A stretch of 64,000 bases of DNA from Phoronis australis (GCA_002633005.1 NMRA01000182.1:546586-610585), one strand, 5' to 3'. Shown: positions 12,831-27,697, counted from the first letter of the stretch. Program-made: numbers and translations. The notes: a model not told the origin generated them from the sequence alone.

Positions 12831-15800
12831 GTTTCCGTACGATTGAAGAAGACAACCTACATTCTTGGGTATTTTATTGTCATGGTTGATCTGTCATCAA
12901 ACCAAATTGATGCTCTGAGGGCAGACACTTGGCGAAAATCGTGTTAAAAGTTTGATGCGTGGTAGACAATGTAACTCATGTACTGACGATTTCTCAAATC
13001 ATTCCCAGTTATGCAATCACATATGACAAACACAGTGATGAGGCTGTCACGCAGCCTTTCATCTCTGAACTTATCTACTTAAGATCAGTTTTCCCATCCA
13101 TTGTATTAGACTGGAGCATTTGACCCAGTCCTTGTCATCGCGACACTCGTCCGCTGCCAGAGTGAGATCATACATCCTTCCTCCTATCCTTTTGTGAATT
13201 TAAAATATACCACACCCAGATATTGGTCTGAGCCCATTATGTGTGTGATCTAAGCCTTAGTTTCGCTGTAGACTGCAATTCTTCAGATATGCTGCAGCCT
13301 CTTAATGCCTGTAACAGCGAGTCAATAGGGCCGTCCCAGTTTACACAGCGACACTCGAATCTCGCTGTATTTACCCACAATGCCGTAAACATCCGTTAGA
13401 CACATTTGCCGCATTGTTTTCGTGCCACTGGACTTTCACATGTTATTTGTTGTTGTTTGATTCTCAACAAGTTTTTCTCGGTTCTGTTACTCTATTCGTC
13501 CTTCCTATGCCAACAAAGTATTACTGCTATGCTGTGGGCTGCCTGTGCAGCTCGGACATGAAAAATTTTGATAAAGTGGACAAATACCCTTGGATGTGTG
13601 ATCTAAACTTTGCCTTCCAATATCAATGACAGACACGAAAATGTGCCTGATTTCCAAAACGAGGTTATTCGCTTTCTTATCTCCAGGACAAAGGAGTGTT
13701 CTATCACCATGTAATCCAGAGGGTCCTATCGTTGGTTCAAACAATGAACTGTGGGTAATATCCACCTACCAGTTGCATAGCCATGTTATTTGGCTGTAGC
13801 TTTTCAATATGAAATTGACGAAATTCCAATTGTTCACTGCCAGATTGACAGCAAACGGGTCTTTACTGCACAAAATTGGTGGGTTTCATGATGTGAACAA
13901 TGCTGTCAGCTGAACACTTCATTTCATGGCATTTATCTCCATTCATGAGACAACTCCTATGCTAACATTTGGGGTTTTGTGACCCCAACGCTTTGAGCTA
14001 ATCTTAGCCAGACTGTGACTAACTTGCCCAAATTGATTTTCAAAATTTTTGTTTTAATCATCACTGGCATCGTCAGGAAAAAAATTGCATGCCAGTTTTT
14101 TTTAAACTTCATCATTTCGTTTTTGTAACAAACTAAAAGTATTTTGAAAATTTTTACCCACAAAAATGTAAAAGTAAGGTTCTGGAGCACTTTTTCCAAA
14201 GAATTATCAGTCAGTTTTTGATATAACAGAGATTATAAAGTTTTGATTATCACTAAATGCCCTACTAAAATGGTTACAGAAATATATGTGAATCTCTCCT
14301 TGATTGAAAGTGGAGGGATTATATGAAACTCAAAACCAGTCTCTAGACCTTTAAACTGCTTTCGAATATTCAGCATACAATTATTTCCACTAAATTAGTG
14401 TTTGACAACACCTTGAAAAGATATGGTTATGGGCTGTCTGGAGACACCAGTGAAAGATCTGGGTTACCTGCGTAAATGCAGTGTATTCATGCCACGTAAA
14501 GACGTGGATGGCTGGGCCCAGGCCTGATCTGCCCCTGCCATTCCTTAAATGGACTCTTTCCACAAAATTTATGTCCTCATGTTAAGCCATGATACTTTAT
14601 CCAAAATGTCCGGCCAGGTCTGAGTACAATTTTTGAAATGTAAACACATTTGGCGGTTATATTGAATGCCACTATATGTTCAAATGTCAACAAAGTACTC
14701 GACCTCCACCTGGATCTTTAGTATACCTAGATTTCAGATGTTTGAAAATGAACGGTGAATACTAACCTTATTCATCATAACTGATTATTAGGAAAACGAC
14801 ATACCTACCTGAGATTTGTCAGGTTCTCCTTAAAGTGTAACATTTCAAAAAAATTGCTTTCTCTCAACCTGAGAAAAAAGGAATTAAGCACAAGGGTTGC
14901 TTGTCCTTGATATTGGGATCAGGTCATGTACCAAACCCAGGTACCAAGGTTGTTTACTTTTAGGTTGTTGGCCTTGCATGGTAATATGAAGTCCTTTTGA
15001 AAATTTGTTTATCTTACTTTCACTGAAAAAAGTTATTAGTGATATTTTACAATGCACTTTAAGGGTTTTTGTGAACCTTTGAAGTTCCTTTTAACGGGAA
15101 ATGATTTGTACTCGGTACCTCCTTGGTCAATGACTTAGTCAAGACAATGTTTTGTAGCAAACAAACCTTTATCTGCACGCACACAAGAATGTAAATATAC
15201 CTTTGAAATTTATGGATATGTATTGTACTATTACAACCAGCTTACCTGGCTGATATATAAGTTTGGCCAGAGGACAAACAGTCAAAACTTACAGTGACTT
15301 TCTTGTGAGATGTTAGCTCCTGATTGGTTGAAGGGATCCACTCTGTGGTGATAGGAAACTTGTTCAGTTATGTGAGGCTGGTCAAAAGAGTACTTTTCCA
15401 TCGTTGCTTTCAGTGTTGCTGAGACCAGACTGTTCGTAGCTTGGCTAACTTTTGCATAAGTTCAACTACCGTACGCTGGCAGTTGCTGATAGTTAATTCT
15501 GATTGGTCAACTGAACACTTGCGTTGCTGGGGCTCATCACAGGTTTTGATTAATACATTTATTTTGCTTGTCTTTTTACATTCCTGTTCCTTTCACAGTT
15601 TAAGAGTTTAAAATTTAAACGAAACTTGTACATTTCATTTCCTGCATTTATTTTTACTTTTAAAATTAAGCTTATAATTATGGTAACATGGATATCTCGA
15701 TGAATATTTTTTCTCATTTGAATTTAATTTTTGCTCTGGCAATTTAAATCGGCTTGACGATTTATTTTATGGACCATGTAGTTCACTGTAACACTGATGT

Positions 15801-18800
15801 TACGGTTTTAAAGTTCATGTCAAGTAATTTTTTGATACTTGGCTATGAAAGTCAATTGCAGGATTCTATTGGAAATCATTTATTCAGCCTTTAGGTCAAA
15901 TGTTGAGTATTCAAGTACTCGGCTTTTTGAAATTATCTATTCAGTTCCATTTTGAAAATGTGCGTCAGCTACGATTTTGGAAATACTTTTAAAACTAAAA
16001 TTATTTTAACTGGTTTGTGTCCATATACTTAACTGTGTTTTCTCGTATTGTTTCTGGGATTGTGGATAGAATACATCAACAGTTTTAACTTAAGCTTCAC
16101 AGATGGAAAGGTTTCCCATATTGTAAGCATTTTTAAAAGCCTGATGAAATATGACTAAATAATCACTATGGAATGAATGCATTTTTCAGTGTCTTAGGAT
16201 GTAATTGTTCTTGCCAACTGTCCCACTTTTGGCTGGACCATCCCGCACTTATGTCGATACTGTCACGCTTTTTGAAACTTTGTCATTGTTAGCTTTTCAA
16301 CATGCCACGTAATATATGTATTGTATAATTTTGCACTTTACTCTAAAATTTGCCCGTTTGTTAAGTTTCACAGGCATGACTAAAAACCCCGGGAATTGTT
16401 TCTAGGTGTTGATGTGGACATTGGTCCCTTGCGATATGACCTGAATCTAGATGTCTTGCTCTTTCATTTTTTAATTGGCAACTGTCTGGAATTGAATTAG
16501 TAAATGTATTGCATGGCATTGCTAGTTTAACAGTAGTAAATCCAGTGAATTATTAAATGCCTGATGATTTTGAAAAATAACAAAATGTTCAATATCTTGT
16601 TTATACTGTGTACCCGCTTAGAAGTTGCTTTACTAAAAATATTTTTATTAAAACTACAGAAGAAAGCTTTGATGAACACCTTTATTTACAAATTAAAAAT
16701 GAGTTTAAATTGCACATAAGACTAAAACCCCACAAAGAGGTAGCATTCAGAGCAACAAGACAATCTTTCTAAAGTACACAGATGACAACCTCCTCCCTAC
16801 AGTAGTTTCCAAGAATTCTATGAAAAATTATAGGATTCACTTACCTAGTACTCTTAAGAATATACATTTAGAAGTGATGAATAAACAGCCTAAACACACT
16901 ATTTGTGGACCACTGGGATTTGTTTATTTTCTCAATAAAAATATTCCCAAAAATGAGACTCATTTCTGGCATTGCTTGTACTTGACAACTAAGCACTGCA
17001 TGAATGAATTAAAATTTAGTCTAGTTCAAGGTAAGATAAAATAAGAATGAAACAATTAAGCTACAAATAGCACCCATGAGCTTCACTCATACCATGGTAA
17101 CATGAAGTGTTAACTCACCGTAGTATAGATTTGGCGATGATTTTTGGTCTAAATTGAAAGATATTTTCCCTTTTCAAGACATCTGACTGGATACATATTA
17201 ATTTACTAATTTGTATTGAGTGCTGAAACATGTACAATAATTTTCAATAATTTGAAAGGTTTTACAAATAGTTTTAAGCCTTTTATAATTTTACACCCCT
17301 AAAATTTTGAAAAATCTATTTTTTGAGCTGGTCAACTAGATATTAAAATCGTGTGATAATTTTATTCATTACATCTATTCAGCAATGCTTTTCACCACCA
17401 CAAATTCCATTTAGGCGCACTCTTCAAATGAAATTAATTCCGTGTGTTTTCTTTTCGCTATGACACTTTTAAAGCAAAGACGTGATTTTTGCAGATGTGA
17501 CTCTTTGTTTCCATGGTAACCTGATGTCCAAGACTGCTTATTGATATGACATCCGGCTGTGGTGTCTACAACTTGGGTTCAAATGCTGTTTTTGGGCTAT
17601 TTGGCTCTCATTTTTCAGTACTTAAGATGTATTGAAAATGCTAACTACGGTAGTCAAAATTAAGTAAAAAATGAAGCGAATTTCATCCCAAGTGAGAACA
17701 GTTACTATGCAGATTCCATTGTGTTCTTTTGTCAATTAATTTGTTTTTCGTAAATTTTATGGCACCAAGCCTTTTTAAATTGATTTTAAATAATTAAAAG
17801 TATTTTAACCGAACAAAATTACCATTTTTTTCAGTTGGGGCATTTTCGTAATTATGTGCAAAGACAAGTTCTTGGTTTACATTAACTTTCCTTGATAAAA
17901 TAGATCATTTTTCTTTTGATCAGATGATGACATGGTAGAATTTATTTTTATTATTCTATCAAAATACAGGTGCGATATATATTTCCTTTGACTGCATTTT
18001 GCCCTCTTGAGTTGGCTAAAAAACAAGAATTTAGTTAGACGTTTTACTTTCAATAAAAGTAGTCTCGTAATAGTGCTACTGTGATAGGAATCTATTTCCG
18101 TTACCGACAAGAATATCGAAGACATGGTAATGGAAAAAGAATCCTATTACGGCAAGGAATGTGAGGTCGGTTTTATGAGAGTATTGGGCCTGAATCGATT
18201 CTTGATTGTTAGCGAGCTAAACAGGGCAAAATGTAGCTTTAAATATTATGTTGACCATATTGTCAAGTGTTCAAATCAATTGATACTAATAAAGCTAAGC
18301 TGTTTTATATTTAATTTTTGTACTGAATGTATCTCCCTATTTTTGTCTAATTGTGTATGCTTTTTGTTGTGCTTCCCTTTACATGCCTGCGGTGTCATTG
18401 TGACCTATTGCTGTACCTTTTGTTCACCAGGGATTGTCTCAATTGTCAGGGATTCAGCAGTAGCACTCTTTCTTTTCTCTAGTAAAAAACTTCAGAGCCT
18501 GTTTAAGTACTATTTCTTTTTGTAGCATCCTTTAGTCAAATAATTGTAAAATGCTTGTGTATTATGGTAACAAACAGTGGATTGGTCAGTTTCACTAAAT
18601 TTTTGTTTAATATCAACTATTGTAGTGTTTTCTGTGAAATTATATTATCTAAACGTAAATTTTGTAAAACAATCTTGAGTATGAAATACTGATCTATTAC
18701 ATTTTTGTAATGTTCTGTTTATGTTCCTTGGTTGTCACCCAATTCACTATTTACAGCATGAGCAAAACTAAAGTGCTTATTCTTGAGATCTGGTGTACTT

Positions 18801-20935
18801 TTTATAAACCCAAATCATCCAAACTATTGTAATCTAAAGTTGGTGCCAAGCATCTATGGTACCATGTAGGGAATGTATATATTATATGTGTTATGTGATT
18901 ATAATTGATAGAAAAAATATTCTATATTTTTAATTTTCCTACAAAAACAGTTGGAATTTTAAGAAATGAATGGCTCTAAATTTGTCATATAATGTTCATT
19001 TCCTAGACAATATTCTTTCTGCTCTTGAGAACTATAGTAATCACTTTAGATTTTTCTTTTCCTTACCTATGAATTTTTTTAAATTTGTTTATTTAATGAG
19101 AAATTTGAAACCTTTTTTCTTAAAATTAAAGTATATGTCTGCAAGTGTCTGAAAGAAGATTTTGGTCTTGTGTAAGAAGTGTTGATTATTTGACTATATG
19201 ATTATCATGGAAATGATATCAGTTGACAGATGTCCTTCTCTCAAGTCAGTGCTGGGCCTTTATGAACATAAAATTTCCATCCATCTTTACAGAACTGAAG
19301 TTTCAAGTGCTGTTATAAAAGTATATAAACAAGAACGTTATTCCTGGTGATTTCATATAGGCATGAAAAAGTTGAGAAGTATAAGATAATTTTTGAACAT
19401 TTGTCAATAATTTTTGTTAAAAATTTGTTTCTATACATTTTGATTGTATATTATCAGGTAATTTACAATTAAAATGGTCTCAATGCCTGTTAAAGGAAAT
19501 ATAGTTCTTCAAAGACAGCTCAAATATTTATAAAAAAGGTTCTACTTGATAGAGACAGAAAATAATTGAACTGGTCCTTTTAATGTTATGTAGGACCCTC
19601 GAAAAATGGCCAAATGTGGCAAACTTTGGAACATCATGTCTCTGAAATGGCTGCTTGGATTCATGTGAAACTGTCAGACACCATACTTTTATGCTGCTTT
19701 CAAAAAACGCTGTTGCGTCGTGTTTTTAAAATTTTTCACTTTTGCTTGAAAATAGGATTTTTGGGTTTTCAAAAGTGGAGTAAAAGAAAATGAAAATGAA
19801 ATAATTCAAAAAAATGTAACAGCATTTTTTGAGATTTCATTTTGAACATTTACATCCAACAAAATTTGGTCATGTTAATGATTTTGTTACTCTGCTATAG
19901 TTGTACCTTTTTGTAGGTATTTGGCTAAATTCACCTACAAGTTGACAAGGTCTTCCATAACCTTAAAAGATTACTGAGCTAAATTTTTTAAAAAATGATT
20001 GTAATTTTGGATAATTTCGATGCTTGAATGGACGATTTTTGGTTTTGACCTCTTTATCTTGTGCTGTGTCTGTCTGTTGCTGACCAAATTATTTTGTGAC
20101 ATTTGAACTGCAAGGGTTAAAAGCCTTTTCAATCACATTGAATACCCTGTGAAAAGGAACAATACTTAAATGTCTAGCCCTGAACCCATTTCCCAGGTCA
20201 ACTCCTGTGCTATAGGTCTGGTGTATGTAACATTTATGTTGTACTATATATTTTCTACTACAGTTTGATGCAATGAATAGATAGAATTGTAATGCTATTT
20301 TTCAGATATTTAAAAATATACTCTGTCACCAATTGCAAACTAACTAGATGTGAATTGGTGTAAAAAGTGAGTCTATTTCACTTGTTTTGAACAATTTTAA
20401 TTCTGTGATATGGAGATTAACCAAAATCTTTTGATTTAGAACGTTTTGGCTGGACATTTTTGCTGCCATCGTCAGGTGTAAGAGCATTCTCAGAACAAGC
20501 CAGCATATTTAATACACTCACGGATTGTATTTTTCCTGGTGGACGGCAGTGTTTTATTATGGAATCTTTAGGTTGTCAGTCCAACACTTGTCATGGATAG
20601 GGAAAAATATATTTTAAGTCACCACCATAAGAGTACTAAATACCCATACTCATTATAAGATTTTTGTGACACCTGATGATGGCCGTAGAAATGATTGTAA
20701 TCTTGTGCTATGTAGATTGGCTAGAGGTTGGTTTTCATAGAGCATCACACCACTCAAAATCACCTCTCACAGCAGTTTTGGGAAGTTGTTAAAAAATTTA
20801 CTGTGGATTCTTTAAACTTGTAATTTCTTCCTATTTGTTTGAGGTGATATTTTTCGTTTTTACAAAAAAGCATTTCCAACAACATAGTTTATTCCTAAAT
20901 ATACCATCAGTGTGACGCATGCATATTTATTATGT
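12831..20935. other. Non-coding stretch, no gene recognised
   Basis: AT-rich with frequent stops in all frames. Only the dispersed repeat at 19590-19900 was recognised. Open frames at 13414-13765 and 18124-18525 lack splice context and protein-like composition. Confidence 0.45.
19590..19900 (+). repeat. Dispersed repeat with MITE-like core, copy 2
   Basis: Second copy of the 9640-9960 repeat. Inner ends are caaaaaacgctgttgcg near 19700 and gtaacagcattttttgag near 19818, again inverted with respect to each other. Confidence 0.6.
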
Positions 20936-21320
20936 GCCAACACGTACATATATACGTAGGCGCATTATGCCGTTATCCCTGTCCGTCTGTCCAGCGTACC
21001 TCTGGCATTCGTCCGGCGTCTTGACATTCGCTGCTGTATCTCCAAAACTCCTGGATGTTAATGAAATGTTCCTATAATTGATGAGACAACTCGAGTGAAT
21101 TTTCTGAGGGATCTGACTACCGGTGTGCCCCTTGTGGTCTTTTTGTTGTTTTTGTTTCTGCTTTATTGTTCCCTCTATTCAAATTGCTTGAAAATCAGGA
21201 TGAAAGTTGGTAGTTATGTTCCTATTGAGGAGGGCTGTGCCGACTTGCTTTGCACCCTTTAGAGGCTATTTTGAATTTACTGGCATGTTGCTCCCTATCA
21301 GTGCAATTAGGCACTACTTC
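20936..21320 (+). repeat. Dispersed repeat of the GTCCGTC family, 5' part
   Basis: Starts with an imperfect hairpin (tgtgccaacacgtacatatatacgtaggcgca), then attatgccgt.atc.ctgtccgtctgtcc, ctgctgtatctccaaaactc and a gactaccggtgtgccccttgtgg block, as in 47473-47680. The segment 21195-21285 matches 33850-33935. Confidence 0.75.
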
Positions 21321-21725
21321 TCGTTTCTCAACCAGCAACAACGAATGCTTCTCACCAGTTGGGATTACAATAGTGATTTTCCACAGCGTTGGGTACTTTG
21401 ATGAAAGGCCTCTTGTGTTTGGAGGGTTGGGAAACTGAGATGGCTGTCAGTGATAACCACTGCCTGTTCTTACCCTTCCTTTAGACACTGCGACTATAAA
21501 AACTGAATCCGTCATTGAAAGTTCAGCCTTTTCATTGTTTGAATGGCAAAAATCAGTTAACAACAACAAAAGAACAGGGAAATAATGCACATTGCAACTG
21601 CTGCTTCTTTGTTGACATGTCCAAACCTATAGTGTGTAACCTGTCTGTGCAAGGCAATGGGGCATGTACAGCTCTGTTTGTCAGAGTGATCTTTTACCCC
21701 CAAAGAATGCAGTGAAATTTGAATG
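21320..21725 (+). repeat. Dispersed repeat (partner 42990-43520)
   Basis: Shares gaatgcttctcaccagtt, gggaaactgagatgg, gtcattgaaa, cattgtttgaatgg, gttgacatgtccaa, tgtgtaacctgtctg and aaagaatgcagtgaaatttg-type blocks with 42990-43520. It directly follows the GTCCGTC-type repeat, so both may be parts of one element. Confidence 0.7.
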
Positions 21726-22524
21726 TCTGATGGGGAATGTTTCAAATGATGAATATCCCTTGTGTCTGCACTGTATGCCTGGCACTGTGTACATGCCTTA
21801 ACCTACCTGTTGCTTTTTTTGAAAACGCTGAGGAATAAAGTTGGTAAATCATGATCCTTTTTTGATTCAAGTGATTCGAACTGTCTTGACAATTCTCACA
21901 AAAAATTTAATGCAGATGTATTGGAGGTTTTTTGAAAAGCAATTTGTTGATATTCCAAAGGTTGTAAAGGTTCGATTGTGGCTCAAAACACTAATGGTTA
22001 ATGCTTACAGAAACTCTAAAACTCTATGATTATAAGTGGAGGGAACTACACAAAGCTTATCTATAGGCCTCAGTACAATGGGCAGTGAGAAAAATCCAAA
22101 GTTCACTCAGTGCACAATAGGAAAAATTAGCACCAGGTAACCCCTAAAGGGATGGTAGAAATAATCAATAGTCATCTACTTAAAAATCAATTATTTCTAA
22201 ACACTATTAAGTTAGTGAATTTTTAACAAGGGTGGAATAAAATTGTAACTCTTCTCAGAAATGTGTGTTGTTGCGTTTTAATATTGTGTGTACCTGTTAA
22301 TATCGTGACAGGGTTTAAATTTTGAATCGGGCAGTAAACATGATTAACATTTCTTTTAAACTCGAGGCCTCTCCTGTATAAGTGCATATTTTTGAAATGT
22401 CAAAACATGCTTTACAAGGTCTATTTGCTTATTAGTTTAAACCTGTCTGAACTAGTTTTTATTGTTTGGCTGCCTTACCCCTGTCTGTTCTCACTTCAGA
22501 GATGTGTGTTGTTCTCTAGAATAA

Positions 22525-22526
<2 letters not shown>

Positions 22527-22606
<80 letters not shown>

Positions 22607-22615
22607 AGGGAGAGG
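22527..22615. repeat. (AG)n microsatellite
   Basis: 74 bases of uninterrupted AG followed by a short GGGA run. The open frame of Arg-Glu repeats over it is a consequence of the microsatellite. Confidence 0.98.
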
Positions 22616-25284
22616 TGTTGTGCAACACCTTAAAAGTTTGAATTTTCAGAATTTAGTATGAAATTTGTTAAGGGAGTGAAATTTTTCTTTGTCAAATTAC
22701 TAAAATGTAAATAAAGGAAAATATTGTGTTTATATCACTGTTATGTCACTTTACAGCTGTTATTGGACAACACATGGTATATGTTGGAGTTTTGTTGTCA
22801 ACCAATGAAATGTAAAAGTCACTATGCAACAACTTTAAGTATTTCATTGATATAAAATTGAAAAGGCCTAATTGATACCTTTTTAACCAGTGTTTTAAGG
22901 CTCATGGGATTGTTGCTGGCAGAATTTGTACTCAAAAATGACGGTAAAATCTCACTGATTTTGGACAGTCAGAAATGATTTTTTCTGTTTTTGAGCTTGT
23001 CCGATTTTGAAGAAACTCCAGAAAAGTTTATCATGCAAATGCTAATATTGCAGAGTATGCTGTTACTCAATTTTTGAGAATTTTGACTCAGATTCGGCAT
23101 TTAGCAATGCATTTCTTACATCAACATTCCCACCTGAAGTTTCAACCAGTTTTTGCGTCCATGTTATTAGTATTTCAATTTAGTCGATAGAAGCCGAAGT
23201 ATATGGCGTAATGAGATGACAGTTATGTCAACGCTTGCTAATTGAGGTGGATGTGATTGCACATTTTTTTCTGCAAAACTTTCTCGAGTGAAAAATGGCT
23301 TTTAAAATAAACCGGGTGTATTCCCAGATACCACAGGTATAGGTGAGTACATTGCCACGTGTATTATACAGATTTTCTGGTTTTTTTTTTGCTTTTTTAG
23401 TAATTTTTTCTAAACTAACGGTTATCACAGCCATTCGTTGCTGTCTTTATTTTGAGTTGTTTTTAACATGATATTATTTTCTCATCTTTTTTCACTTTAT
23501 CTCCTTCTTCAAATGTTTTTTATTTTCTTTATACCGATGTTTCGTTTTCTTTTGATAAAGTAAGCTAAGCTGTTGCACTTACCACACAGAGTAGGAGTGG
23601 CAGTCATGATGAACATGACCTGTTCAATCTATTGTTTGCCTGGCTGTCAGTATAACCATAAAGGGTAAAGATAGGTGGTACTTGGTGGGCCTGACTGCTG
23701 AGGCGTTACCATACATTGTCATCAGAGTGATTTATGTTCTGTAACATTTAATTGCTTATCCAATATGAACTGAAGGAGACTATCCTTACTATAAAGTTGC
23801 TTCCATGTACAATGGAGTTTTAAGTGTTTATTTTATCTGTGGTTTTTTCACAGATTACATTGCTTTATTGTTCATATGATGTTTGGTACTTGACATTTTT
23901 AGTAAGTATCACTCCAGAATTGGTGGAAGGTTTTCTGTCATCTGGGTTCACCTCTGTAGCTTCTATACCCTTGAACAGAGTCATGGAATTTGGCATTTCT
24001 GATGCTGCCAAAGAGAGCAGGCCTGACTGCTATTTTCAGGTGGATTCGTGGTGGCAATTTTAGTTTTTTATGTTTCTAAGTGCATATTCATATGGGGAGA
24101 TTTATTGCTATAATAAGAAGGTAGCACTGGCATATTTCAGATGGATCTGAGTACTTAGTTCTCAGTGTACCTCATAATAGTATAGGTCTGCCTACTGTCG
24201 GCCCATTGTCTGCGCCTTTATCCCCTAAGAAAGGAGAAGAATATCAACCCCCCGAAGATATTCATAAAACAGAAAAAATGGTTGCATTTTGAATAGTATT
24301 ATACCAGTTGAAGTTAGCTTAAGGATATCTCAAACCTTATTCACAAAAATTGGCCATGTTTAATATATTTGAGGTATGTCTAGCAAAATGCCTTCATTCT
24401 CGGTGAACTTCAAATACAAAATGTATACTGTGTAGCGAGAAAAAAGCTTTAGCTGAACTACCTTGCATCCGCACAACCGCGTGGAAATTTTTTACTATTT
24501 ATCCGAGGTCAAAGGTTATGGGGCTGTCACTCAAACTGAATCTCTTGCCAGGCACAGAGCTGCTCCGCATGTACTCTTAAGTCCTATCATTAACTGAGTA
24601 GTCATAATATTGTGTCAATGACGTGTACACATGATAGAAAGACGTCATGGAAAACGAGGACAAAATGTAGGTTTGATCCTGAGAGAGTTGTGTGTCTGCG
24701 TGCATACCACCATTGATAACAAATGTCAGGAGTCGCCTCATGCCCCTGTGACTTTGTGTTCACGAATACAGCAAGTTGGGAAAAAAGATAAATCCTCATC
24801 CAAATTCCTTAATTCGGGTAATTTGACATTTAGCTGTTTTGATCTCATGCTCACGAGGTGCTTTAACCACTTATCCCATTTCTGTATCCATTTCGTACTT
24901 GGGTTTCATATCATTCTCCCAGCCAGTGGTGTGTCTAACAATGCACTGTTGGTCTACTTTAAAGTGGACCACAATGCTGGCTCTGCCCGTGACCTAACTG
25001 ACTTGGCTTAAATTAGACATTTTTTTGATAATTAAATTTATTGCACACTGCAAATTCAGATGACATTGTGCGTGAATGGGGCGAAGGGGTGTTGTTATAG
25101 TGACTGAAAACAAGTTTTCACCGAATAATTAACCGGAGACCTTGAGATTTCCCCTCCTCACGATTTAATCAGCTTTTTCTCGGCTTCAGCAAATTGACTT
25201 AATTTTAACCTCGGAACATGAGTTCTTGAAAACAGCTTAGTGGATTTTACTGTATCTTTCCAGACTTAATATTTATTCATAAAT

Positions 25285-25396
25285 CTCAAAAACGCTGTTA
25301 GGATTTTCGATATAAAGGCCTAGTTTTTATGTAATGTAACAAAGACGAATACGACTGCCAAAAAGACGATCAAAAATTCCTAACAGCATTTTTGAG
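25285..25396. mobile_element. MITE-like hairpin element, 112 bp
   Basis: CTCAAAAACGCTGTTAGGATTTT at the left is matched by the reverse complement of AAAAATTCCTAACAGCATTTTTGAG at the right, about 22 of 25 positions. The spacer is about 60 bp. Related inverted ends occur in the repeats at 9640 and 19590, so this is a small dispersed non-autonomous element. Confidence 0.6.
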
Positions 25397-27697
25397 GTAA
25401 CTGGTGAAGTTTTCAATTAAAAAGGTTTCATTAAAATCGATAGAGGAGTTATTTGATTTGAATGTACCTTTCTTAAAAATGAAATTTTGACATCAATATA
25501 AAACATATTTTTATATTCCCTATTCTTGAATAGAAAATTTGTCTTGGATTTTTTTTGCTTTGTATTTGGCTTTCCATGAACTCCTGACCTAATGAATGGT
25601 CACTCCTTATTGATGACCAGCTGGTGAAAATGGAATGTGTATAAAACTGGTTAGGCTCACTGGGTTACATTAAGGAAATTTGAAAGATTTCTGCAATTCT
25701 CCAAATCGATCCTTATGTGTACAACATGGGTTTTTATTGAAGAGAGGGCACCGTTTTTAAGAACCAGCATTCTGTCCCCTTGTGGTTTTGCTTGTAACTT
25801 GGTTGATGGTAACTTTCTTGAATATCACCATTTGAATAAATAGGCCTGTCTTCACTCTTTAGGAAGTGCAATGGCCACATGGACTGACTGGTATTTCAAC
25901 ATCCACACCAAAATGATCACATTTTAATTGTTTTGTGTAGGTGTTTGAGTAAGGTTAAGTGGAGGACTGTGGGCTATACAAGAGCTTCAAAAGGTAACAA
26001 TGAATCTTATTTATTACATTCATGATTTGACAGTTAATCACTGAAATTAAATTTGGCTGATATGTGTTCTAGTTAGCCTTTAAACAAACATTCTTGATTT
26101 CGGGTTGGTTTGTGAAATACTAGAAGGAATGCTTTTTACCAGTTATTGTGAGATCTCGCTCTGTGACTTTTTGCCCATGGGGTGCTGGTTTGTGTTTTGT
26201 GAATGTCCAGAAATTCAACTCCCAAAAGTGATTGCTATTAGCTGTTCTATGTCTTACAAGCGGTACATAGGTCTTTGTGCAACCCATGTATTTCTTGACA
26301 ATTTTTGCCTTCTGCATAATGATGGCTCTACCATGCCGTGAGGTATGAAATAGCGACACACCTAGATATGGCAGGCAGGTCAGGAGCCTCACTTTCGTCC
26401 GATGGAGATTCACATGTTAGCAGCTGGTCGTCTGAATATTTTTTACTTTATATCATATCAAAGTCATGCTGCGAAAGTGATTACTCAGCTGTGCTATGGG
26501 CTGCAATTGAGGTAAGCTGGATAAATATCCATGAATGCTTGATGTCACATTTCACCCCTTTTTGACGGTTCTGAAAGACAAAAGACGGCAAAGCCCGTCG
26601 TGCGCACAGCGCCACCATTACAAGCTTTAGTACCTCATGGCTGACAAGAGTGACAGTGCGAAATACGGGAATTGTATGCAGCTTAAAGTGGCTTACACAT
26701 ATAAAAGTAAACACAATAAGCCCTTACCCAAATTTGTAGTTGGGTTTAATGCCCAGACCTGACTTAAAACTGAGGTAAAATGACACAGCCAAGCTTAGAA
26801 CACTCAAGGCCATCTTATGCGGACAGTATTTCCTGCGTTAATGGTCAGAAAAGAAAACCAAATTTACGTGAGGATAAATCATATTCCGCTTTGATGACTT
26901 ATCATTTGAATTGCGTTTTGACAAAGTAGTGTATTTTAATTTATTTTGTAGTTGACCTGTGAGTATCTGAATACCATGGTTCTCCCATTTACAACACAAT
27001 AAATAACTGTCAGTTTCCTTTTTTGGCATTTGAGGTTGTACAACATGTCTGGTAATTTGGTTTGCCTGTCACCTATTGACAAAATAGAGATTAAATGGAT
27101 GTGAATGATTGCTCATTGAATTTTGTGTGATGATGTTACCATTCCATAGCAACATTTAACATAAAATTTGACACACTCGATGAGTATCTCAAAAATCACT
27201 CAATTTCTGATACCTGTCTATGGTATTGTCAGAACCGAAAAAGGTAGCCATGCTTTGTGAGTTTGTGTGGGTGGAAAACCCCTTAACACAAGGGAAATTT
27301 GTTTTTAATTTTTACACTAACAATAATGATGTGTAATGTACACTAGTGTCCTCTATAGGGATAACTTTAACTAAATCACTACTAACAGTCACATGACCCA
27401 TCTGTTATTTTAAGCTCTTTGGCTTGAGGATCTTGTTGGCCACTTGGAGTACCAATTGTTTGCAGGCTACGACTGCTTCTTGCACGACAGTCCTTTTTGT
27501 CACTCCTTGTATTAACTACCCATTGTGCTGCTACTGTGTGCTGGTCACTCAAGAGGACAGGAGCACATATGGGTAGTATCTTAGTGACTCACGATGCATT
27601 TTGCTGGTCACAATCCTCCATGTAGCAGTGATTATGCCTGTAATATCTCACTGCCCACAATATGCAAGAACAAACTCTAAGTCAACAAACTTCTGTA

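Larger units (their letters stand above)
21726..27692. other. Non-coding stretch with a few exon-like segments
   Basis: Apart from the microsatellite and the MITE no gene is identified. Two segments are more protein-like than their surroundings: 23908-24040 (ITPELVEGFLSSGF, ending ttttcag|gtggat) and 26367-26511 (MAGRSGASLSSDGDSH onward, ending attgag|gtaagc). They could be upstream exons of SUPT3H or of another gene, or chance. I could not join them to anything. Confidence 0.3.

Noticed and set aside
18124-18525. 133-residue plus-strand frame
   Set aside because: Cys/Phe/Leu-rich translation of T-rich DNA, no domain, no splice context.
22392-22661. Open frame with a long Arg-Glu repeat
   Set aside because: It is the translation of an AG microsatellite and has no splice or homology support.
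27080-27132. IEFCVMM followed by a GT, which aligns with the missing Spt3 E-x-x-x-M-M helix and has the right phase
   Set aside because: A stop lies two codons upstream of this stretch with no acceptor between, the donor gttacc is poor, and the conserved Gln is absent; probably coincidence.
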